From Hungatella sp. (GTDB taxonomy: Bacteria; Bacillota; Clostridia; Lachnospirales; Lachnospiraceae), in NCBI GenBank assembly GCA_009712635.1, contig WASS01000019.1, forward strand, positions 1-64,000: a DNA stretch of 64,000 bases, written 5' to 3'. The notes beneath the pieces were generated by a model that saw only the letters and a program-made list of their open reading frames with translations, ran no database searches and was not told where the DNA came from. Position numbers and translations under genes: made by a program. Position 1 is the stretch's first letter, and each line of letters opens with the position of its first letter. Shown piece by piece: positions 59,114 to 64,000 of this stretch.

Positions 59114-59908
59114 CTATGATTCTAAGTCAGTGGATGCAGGATGATTACCACGAGTTTTTTCAGGCATAGCTGCCTTAATGGCATCAGCCTCTGTTTGTGT
59201 GATAATACCCTTGTTCACCATTTCTGTAAACAGATCAATTCTTTCTTTCTTGTTATTCGAAGAAAAATATTCCTGTTTTTCTGTTTCGGTCATAGCTTCC
59301 ACTTTAGCTCTCTCGGCTTCCCTTTCGGATTTAAGATTGTTTAAATAAGCTGTAATCTTATCAGCTGCATCCTGGTCTATGGTTCCGGCAGATACAAGAC
59401 TAGCAAGGTTTTTTTCAAGGTTGCCGAATCCAAAACCTCGCTTTCCTTCTCCATCTTCCTTCTTGCGTTCCGGCATAGCTGCCTTCATTGCATCTGCCTG
59501 GGTCTGGGTAATGATTCCCTCACTCACTAAATTTGAGAATATATTACCTTTCTTTTTTCCCTTATTTGCAGAGAAGTATTCTTTTCTTTCCTCCTTTGTC
59601 ATAGCATCCGTCTTTGCTTTTTCCTCTTCCCGGATTGCTTCCTGGGTTTTCAAATAAGCAATCACCTTATCGGCAGTTGCCTGATCTAAGGTTCCGTTTG
59701 CGACAAAGCTTTCCAGACTGCTCTGGTCTAATCCAAAGCCACCCTTATGATCACGCCTGCCATCTTTTGTTTCGGCTGTTTTTGAATCCGTCTGTGAAGT
59801 ATCTGCAGATGATGCAGTCGTCTCTGCATATACGATAGCGCTGCTTCCAATTGTTATAGATGCTAATGCAAAGGCTAATAATGAATAATTTCTAATGTTT
59901 TTCCTCAT
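59114..59908 (-). CDS. secreted protein with two tandem helical repeats
   Basis: 264 residues. A signal peptide ends near VYA (about residue 27) and is followed by a Ser/Thr/Asp linker. Two homologous units of about 83 residues follow (65-147 and 168-250): each opens L-x-S/F-V-x-x-G-T-(L/I)-D-Q-x-(T/A)-A-D-K, runs through a charged REEEKAK/REAERAK helix and AMT-x-x-E(R/K)-x-EYFS, and ends GIITQT-x-ADA-x-KAAMPE. The (D/T)Q-x-x-AD-K type helix pairs recall DUF2680-like secreted proteins. AAGGAG precedes the ATG. It is divergent from an OmpR/HK pair that may control it. Function unknown. Confidence 0.82.
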   Translation of the reverse strand: MRKNIRNYSLLAFALASITIGSSAIVYAETTASSADTSQTDSKTAETKDGRRDHKGGFGLDQSSLESFVANGTLDQATADKVIAYLKTQEAIREEEKAKTDAMTKEERKEYFSANKGKKKGNIFSNLVSEGIITQTQADAMKAAMPERKKEDGEGKRGFGFGNLEKNLASLVSAGTIDQDAADKITAYLNNLKSEREAERAKVEAMTETEKQEYFSSNNKKERIDLFTEMVNKGIITQTEADAIKAAMPEKTRGNHPASTDLES

Positions 59909-60069
59909 ATAATCATCTCCTTACATATAATAGTCAACAGTTGCTTTTACCTATTACAGATACTGCCTCCTTTCGTGTACTCTACATATCATACCCGGTA
60001 AATTTGACGGACTTATGTTCGCAATCTGATTTTTCTCTGAACTTTTAATGCATCTTCCTGTCATTTTTA

Positions 60070-60137
60070 TTTCAGGTAAAAATTTCAGTTTATTTTCAGG
60101 TGGAAGACAAAATAACATCATTTCTATGTTATATAAT
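60070..60137. promoter_or_regulatory. TTTCAG direct repeats and -10 in the divergent promoter region
   Basis: TTTCAG occurs at 60070, 60083 and 60094, spaced 13 and 11 bases, the kind of one-turn direct repeat OmpR-type regulators bind. TATAAT at 60132-60137 is the -10 for the regulator gene with no proper -35, which fits activation. Confidence 0.5.
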
Positions 60138-60169
60138 AAATGGATGTTGTTGGAATGAGGAGTTTAATT

Positions 60170-60856
60170 ATGGCAAAATTATTACTATGTGACGATGAGG
60201 CTGCGTTGCGTGCTGTCCTTAAGCGTTATGCAATTTTTGAGAAACATGATGTGGTAGAGGCAGCAAATGGTATGGAAGCAATTTCACTGTGCCAAAAGGA
60301 GTCCTTTGATATAATTATTATGGATGTTATGATGCCGGTGCTGGACGGCTTTTCTGCCGTGAAAGAAATACGTAAAACATGCAAGACCCCAGTTCTCATG
60401 CTTTCCGCAAGGGGCGAGGAATATGACAAGATACTTGGCTTTGAACTGGGAATCGACGATTATGTGGTAAAACCTTTTTCTTCAAAAGAAATTATGCTGC
60501 GGGTAAACGCTATTTTACGCCGCACCTCAATTAGCACAGCCACTGTACTTGAGGATATGAACCATGTTATTTATGAAAAGGAAGGACTTCGGGTTGATAT
60601 CACTGCCTACAAGGTATTTATTGATGGTAATCTGGCAGAGATGGCTGCTAAGGAATATGATCTTCTCTTCTTTCTCATTCACAATAAAAATATTGCTGTT
60701 CCAAGAGAGAGGATTCTATCAAAAGTATGGGGGTATGATTACTTTGGTGATGACCGAACTTTGGACACTCATATAAAACTATTGAGAAAATCACTTGGTC
60801 CTTACGCCAAATTCATTACAACCTTGAGGGGATATGGGTACCGGTTTGATGGATAA
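60170..60856 (+). CDS. OmpR/PhoB-family response regulator
   Basis: 228 residues. The receiver domain has the acidic pair in CDDEA, phospho-acceptor Asp52 (IIMDVMMPVLDG), and Lys in VVKPFSS; a C-terminal winged helix follows (AAKEYDLLFFLIHNKNIAVPRERILSKVWGYDYFGDDRTLDTHIKLLRKSL). ATG 60170 has GAGGAG 7 bases upstream and is preferred to ATG 60140. It overlaps the kinase gene. The direct repeats at 60070-60099 are its likely binding site. Confidence 0.94.
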   Translation: MAKLLLCDDEAALRAVLKRYAIFEKHDVVEAANGMEAISLCQKESFDIIIMDVMMPVLDGFSAVKEIRKTCKTPVLMLSARGEEYDKILGFELGIDDYVVKPFSSKEIMLRVNAILRRTSISTATVLEDMNHVIYEKEGLRVDITAYKVFIDGNLAEMAAKEYDLLFFLIHNKNIAVPRERILSKVWGYDYFGDDRTLDTHIKLLRKSLGPYAKFITTLRGYGYRFDG

Positions 60857-62132
60857 GATAAAATTACAATGGAGAATGTTTGGGTTTTTGCTGGGTTTTT
60901 GTACGCTTCTACTGGTAGTGCTTTGGTTGATGCAAACAGTTTTATTAAACAGCATGTACAAAATGGTCCGAAGATTAGAAATGAAACAGGCAATAGAAAC
61001 GGTGGAACGAAGTATCAACAGTCCTGATCTACCAAACGTACTTGTTACACTGAAGGATACAAAAGAGATTACCGTATCCCTTGCCAATGAGAAAACTCCA
61101 AGGCCAAAGAGAAGACCTTATAGTAAACACAAAATGGAAATAACTCAGGTGAGAAATTTTACCCTGGAAGACGGGAAGACCATAACGTTGATGTTTAATG
61201 CAGTAATCACCCCTGTAAATGCAACCCTGACTACCCTGAAACTGCAGCTTTATATTGTTACCGGTATCATGATCATCCTATCCGTGTTTCTTGCGCTGAT
61301 GATCGCCAAAAAGGTTTCGACCCCCATAGCCGAAACCAATAAGAGTGCAAAGGCACTGGCCGCCGGCAATTACAATGTCAGCTTTAAAGGTCATGGGTTC
61401 CTGGAAATTATGGAGCTTTCTGATACACTTAATACCGCAGCGGCCGAACTTCGCAAAACGGAAAACCTCCGGCGGGAATTAATGGCCAATATTTCCCATG
61501 ATCTGCGGACTCCTCTTGCACTAATTTACAGCTATGCCGAAGTGATGCATGATTTCCCTGATGAAATATCACAAGATCAGACTCAGATTATTATGGATGA
61601 AACGAAGCGGCTAAGCTCTCTGGTCAATGATGTATTTGATGTATCACGATTGGAAACCGGGACTATGGAAATTAACAAAAGGACTTATTCCATCACCAAA
61701 AGCATAAGCCAGACCATTGAACGGACAGCAGAGCTTGTCCGAAAGGATGGGTATAAGCTTTCTTTTGATTACCAGGAAGAGGTCTATGTCAATGCTGATG
61801 AGATAAAAATTACACAAGCGTTTTATAATCTCCTGATTAATGCCATTCACTATAGCGTACTTGAAAAAGATATCGTGATACGCCAGATCTCTCACAAAGG
61901 CTTTGTTCGGATCGAAATTGAAGACCACGGTTGCGGAATCGCGCCTGAGGACCTTCCTTATATCTGGGACCGATATTATAAAGTAGATAAAGCACATAAA
62001 CGAGGGATCACAGGAAGTGGATTGGGGCTTTCCATTGTAAAAAAAATTATCCACCTCCACGGGGGTACCTGCGGCTCAAAATCCAGTCAGAATAAGGGGA
62101 GTGTGTTCTGGTTTCAGTTAAAGTCAGGGTAG
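60849..62132 (+). CDS. sensor histidine kinase, HAMP type
   Basis: 427 residues with a TM helix at 8-35, an extracytoplasmic domain of about 95 residues rich in Lys/Arg (TPRPKRRPYSKHKM), a second TM, and a HAMP (MIAKKVSTPIAETNKSAKALAAGNY). HisKA follows with the phospho-His in ANISHDLRTPLALI, then HATPase (NLLINAIHYS, DHGCGIAPEDLPYIWDRYYK, GSGLGLSIVKKI). I start at ATG 60849, overlapping the regulator stop by 8 bases; ATG 60834 sits only 2 bases after GAGGGG. The small basic sensor loop may read cell-envelope charge or a peptide. This is inference. Confidence 0.93.
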   Translation: MDKIKLQWRMFGFLLGFCTLLLVVLWLMQTVLLNSMYKMVRRLEMKQAIETVERSINSPDLPNVLVTLKDTKEITVSLANEKTPRPKRRPYSKHKMEITQVRNFTLEDGKTITLMFNAVITPVNATLTTLKLQLYIVTGIMIILSVFLALMIAKKVSTPIAETNKSAKALAAGNYNVSFKGHGFLEIMELSDTLNTAAAELRKTENLRRELMANISHDLRTPLALIYSYAEVMHDFPDEISQDQTQIIMDETKRLSSLVNDVFDVSRLETGTMEINKRTYSITKSISQTIERTAELVRKDGYKLSFDYQEEVYVNADEIKITQAFYNLLINAIHYSVLEKDIVIRQISHKGFVRIEIEDHGCGIAPEDLPYIWDRYYKVDKAHKRGITGSGLGLSIVKKIIHLHGGTCGSKSSQNKGSVFWFQLKSG

Positions 62133-62242
62133 AAATCAATACAGGGCTGCATAATATCCACATAGGCATAACCCGGATACTCAATGGCTGCTTTCATAAG
62201 AGCCGTCAATTGCCTGGCATGGGCGTTTGCACTGGATTCCAT
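62114..62242 (-). pseudogene. decayed fragment of a 2-oxoacid:ferredoxin oxidoreductase beta subunit
   Basis: On the minus strand the frame from ATG 62242 to TGA 62114 reads about 42 residues, including RQLTALMKAAIEYPGYAYVD and IMQPCIDFY. This matches the C-terminal part of KorB/PorB-type beta subunits (L-x-x-L-(I/M)-K-x-AI-x-x-x-GYAxVDIxQPC). An in-frame stop lies just upstream and the rest of the gene is absent. Its 3' end overlaps the kinase gene's end by 19 bases. I see no other remnant in the 250-base gap. Confidence 0.6.
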
Positions 62243-62294
62243 AACGGAAATACTTCAGGTTTTGCCAGCTTAAATTTAATATATGTGAAAATTT

Positions 62295-62332
62295 TCTCAT
62301 TGGTTGACAAATGAGATTGTATGAGAGATACT
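62295..62332 (+). promoter_or_regulatory. promoter of the rubredoxin-like gene with an operator-like inverted repeat
   Basis: TTGACA (62304-62309), 17 bases, GATACT (62327-62332). The arms TCTCATT (62295-62301) and AATGAGA (62310-62316) flank and cover the -35, a repressor-site layout. Confidence 0.6.
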
Positions 62333-62384
62333 AATAGTAATCTTCAAGTATTGATAAAAATAATTCAATTAGGAGGCATGTTAT

Positions 62385-62717
62385 ATGAAATTATTTAAAT
62401 GTACTGTATGCGGCTATGTTCATGAAGGAGAGACCGCTCCGGAAGTTTGCCCGAAATGTAAAGTGGGAGCAGAGAAGTTTGAAGAACTCAGTGAGGAAGA
62501 TGCTGAAAAAATATACCGTTCTGATCGTACCAATGCCATTCACATGGAAGTGATCACATTAGCTGAGAAGATGATCGCATTATGCAAGGAAGGTATTGAG
62601 GATAACTTAGATCCAAAATGTGTATCTGCATTCACACAGGCGAAGGATGAAGCATGGGTTATTAAACAGAGATCCAAAACAGAGCTTGCAGGTCATATGA
62701 AATTAGGAAAATACTAG
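62385..62717 (+). CDS. rubredoxin-like domain protein
   Basis: 110 residues. The first 35 form a rubredoxin/rubrerythrin-type metal site with Cys6, Cys9, Cys22 and Cys25 (CTVCG ... CPKC). A helical tail of about 75 residues follows, rich in acidic and basic residues, without the diiron ExxH motifs of a full rubrerythrin. Clostridial genomes carry such proteins next to oxidative-stress genes, and they are often labelled NADH peroxidase-like. An electron carrier for peroxide or oxygen reduction is the likely role. TAGGAGG precedes the ATG. Confidence 0.8.
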   Translation: MKLFKCTVCGYVHEGETAPEVCPKCKVGAEKFEELSEEDAEKIYRSDRTNAIHMEVITLAEKMIALCKEGIEDNLDPKCVSAFTQAKDEAWVIKQRSKTELAGHMKLGKY

Positions 62718-62796
62718 AAAACAGAAAATTTTATTGACTATCTGGTATAATCCGCTATAATTATTTGTAAAGATACAAAGAAGTATTTGAATATGG

Positions 62797-62908
62797 ACTG
62801 CTTCTTGTATAAGCTCATTAATATGGTTTGAGCGTCTCGACCAGGCGACCTTAAATTGCCCTAGGCTACATGAGCACAGACTGAACTGCCGCTTCAAAGG
62901 AAGCAGTT
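62797..62908 (+). promoter_or_regulatory. purine-class riboswitch (guanine-type core) with antiterminator/terminator, upstream of xdh
   Basis: The core aligns with purine riboswitches: P1 CTTGT/ATGAG (62804-62808, 62870-62874, two G-U pairs), J1/2 ATAA, P2 GCTCA/TGAGC (62813-62817, 62829-62833) closing an ATATGG-containing L2, J2/3 GTCTCGACC, P3 GGCGA/TTGCC (62844-62848, 62856-62860) with L3 CCTTAAA, and J3/1 GGCTAC. The C in GGCTAC stands at the specificity position read as C in guanine/xanthine-type and U in adenine-type members. ACTGCTTC (62797-62804) can pair with GAAGCAGT (62900-62907), which would break both P1 and the terminator, a textbook OFF switch. P2 is short. Confidence 0.75.
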
Positions 62909-62918
62909 GTTTTGTGTG
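62884..62918 (+). terminator. riboswitch-controlled terminator
   Basis: AACTGC (62884-62889) pairs with GCAGTT (62903-62908), with an inner TTC/GAA extension, followed by GTTTTGTGTG. The 3' arm is the part sequestered by the antiterminator at 62797-62804. The T-run is modest. Confidence 0.6.
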
Positions 62919-63014
62919 TGTTTCGTGTGCCTGGGGCTTTTTTTAATCCATATGCCCGAAGAAATGCATGCAGACCAGCGGTAAAAACAGGAATGAAAAG
63001 GAGTAAGGAAAGGT

Positions 63015-64000
63015 ATGAAAAAAACGATTCGCTTCTTTCTGAATGGAAAATTGAAAGAGATTTCAGTCAATGGGGAAACAACCGTATTGGAGCTTCTCCG
63101 CAGCGGGTTTCAGTTAAATGGAATCAAGGAAGGCTGCGGTGAAGGGGACTGCGGAGCATGCACGGTAGTAATCGGGGAGGTAAGAGAAGGAAAGGTACAT
63201 TATAAGTCTGTAACGGGCTGTTTGTATCTGGCAGCAAAGCTGGAAGGGAAGCATCTCATAACAATTGAGGGGCTTGCACAAAAAGAAAAGCTTCATCCAA
63301 TACAGGAAGCTGTTTTAAATGCACATGCGACCCAGTGCGGATTTTGTACACCAGGAGTAATTTTGTCTATACTGGCGCTTTATCTGGAGAGACCCAATCC
63401 TGGAAAAGAAGAATTTCGCAGATATTTAGAGGGAAATCTCTGCCGGTGCACGGGATATGCATCCATTCGGAAAGTGCCCGAATACTTAAAGGATTTAACC
63501 ATTCATTCTGAAGAAATCCGCCCCTCTTATCTGGAGGAGACAGAAGAAAAACAGCTGGCGTTTGTCCATGAAGACATTTTTATTGACGATGGGGTTCACG
63601 CATATTATTCTCCTGTTTCAGAAGATAACCTGGAAGCTTTTATAAGAGACCACGAAGAACTCGTTTCCGGACAGAATTTAAGATTTTTAAATGGCGGAAG
63701 TGATGTAGTAGTGGGAATCAAGAAAAGAAACCAGCATTACAGACTACTTGTGGATATCAGCAGAATTCCATCTTTGCAGAATATTTCATACAGGGATAAT
63801 CAACTGACCATAGGCGGCGGAGTTACTTTGTCGGAGATTATTGATCAGGTAAATCCATATTTCCCCCAGTTTTCCGATGCAGTTTCAGGCATGTGTTCGG
63901 AGCAGGTAAGATCGTCAGCTACCTTGGCAGGTAATCTTGTTAATGCCTCGCCAGTAGCAGATACCGTTCCTCTTTTGATGGCAGTAAACGCAGTCGTACA
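63015..64000 (+). CDS. xanthine dehydrogenase family Fe-S/FAD subunit (3' truncated by window)
   Basis: Open from ATG 63015 (AAGGAAAGG upstream) to the window end, 328 residues so far. Residues 1-155 are the two 2Fe-2S domains: the plant-type cluster EGCGEGDCGACTVV with a later Cys, and QCGFCTPGVI ... CRCTGYA. From about residue 185 the CO-dehydrogenase-type FAD domain begins (GGSDVVVGIKKR, SSATLAGNLVNASPVADTVP). This is the XdhA-like fused small/medium subunit; a molybdopterin subunit should follow outside the window. Family members hydroxylate purines or related heterocycles. The purine riboswitch upstream supports purines. Confidence 0.9.
   Translation, partial: MKKTIRFFLNGKLKEISVNGETTVLELLRSGFQLNGIKEGCGEGDCGACTVVIGEVREGKVHYKSVTGCLYLAAKLEGKHLITIEGLAQKEKLHPIQEAVLNAHATQCGFCTPGVILSILALYLERPNPGKEEFRRYLEGNLCRCTGYASIRKVPEYLKDLTIHSEEIRPSYLEETEEKQLAFVHEDIFIDDGVHAYYSPVSEDNLEAFIRDHEELVSGQNLRFLNGGSDVVVGIKKRNQHYRLLVDISRIPSLQNISYRDNQLTIGGGVTLSEIIDQVNPYFPQFSDAVSGMCSEQVRSSATLAGNLVNASPVADTVPLLMAVNAVV

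Noticed and set aside
62912-63142. 76-codon frame overlapping the xdh start
   Set aside because: It conflicts with the continuous 2Fe-2S protein frame from 63015, which carries the cluster Cys motifs.

Overview
The window looks like chromosome of an anaerobic, low-to-mid G+C Firmicute of the Lachnospiraceae (a Lacrimispora/Enterocloster-like clostridium is my best guess). The reasons are strong AGGAGG-type ribosome sites, AT-rich spacers with T-run terminators, an oxygen-sensitive glycyl radical decarboxylase, rubredoxin-like and enoate-reductase-type flavoproteins, and many sugar, amino-acid and purine scavenging genes. I see no rRNA, tRNA, CRISPR array, IS element or prophage. Genus-level placement is inference.

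Layout. 0-5.7 kb: the C-terminus of a Cys/Pro-repeat protein, a solo RsmH methyltransferase, a nitroreductase, a Ni/Co ECF transporter (cbiM-cbiQ-cbiO) and a lipoprotein. 5.8-10.1 kb: two leaderless xylan-active proteins, a GH43-CBM6 and a GH43-GH30_8 fusion. 10.2-14 kb: a C39-like peptidase, an Agr/LytTR-type two-component system and a CPBP membrane protease. 14-20 kb: a minus-strand MFS / enoate reductase / Fe-alcohol dehydrogenase operon divergent from a PucR-type activator, with a 13-bp inverted repeat between them. 20-28.6 kb: two heterodimeric ABC exporters, one followed by a lipoprotein and one led by a MarR regulator. 28.6-30.4 kb: VOC, GNAT and DsbA/FrnE proteins.

30.6-36.1 kb: hpdB-hpdC-hpdA, the p-hydroxyphenylacetate decarboxylase (p-cresol forming) system. 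The five active-site residues sit at exactly the positions I recall for the characterised enzyme. It is followed by a Crp/Fnr regulator and a trigger-factor-like protein lacking the ribosome-docking loop. 36.2-41.1 kb: a fra/frl-type Amadori-product operon (GntR regulator, SIS deglycase, Dcu-family carrier, PfkB kinase and an unknown protein) with clear TTGTAT...ATACAA operator candidates. 41.2-48.2 kb: a YheO-type regulator divergent from ridA, an APC permease, a PatB-type C-S lyase and a peroxiredoxin-like protein, then LysR and aspA.

48.3-54.5 kb: a sulfur-handling region with a zinc-finger DUF2087 regulator that seems to start at AUU, a QueG-like Fe-S protein with TusA, a LysR, and a split YeeE/YedE (thiosulfate-type) transporter wrapped around a second TusA, followed by a thioredoxin-reductase/thioredoxin-fold protein and a rhodanese. 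54.6-59 kb: a complete MurNAc salvage operon murR-murQ-murP-mupG. 59.1-62.2 kb: a secreted two-repeat protein divergent from an OmpR/HK pair. 62.3-64 kb: a decayed oxidoreductase fragment, a rubredoxin-like protein, and a purine-type riboswitch with a readable antiterminator/terminator ahead of a xanthine dehydrogenase gene cut by the window end.

The best candidates for something under-described are the leaderless GH43-GH30 fusion, the trigger-factor-like partner of the HPAD operon, the AUU-start zinc-finger regulator, the split YeeE/TusA sulfur cluster, the Agr-like system with peptidases but no visible peptide, and the riboswitch ahead of a purine-catabolic gene.
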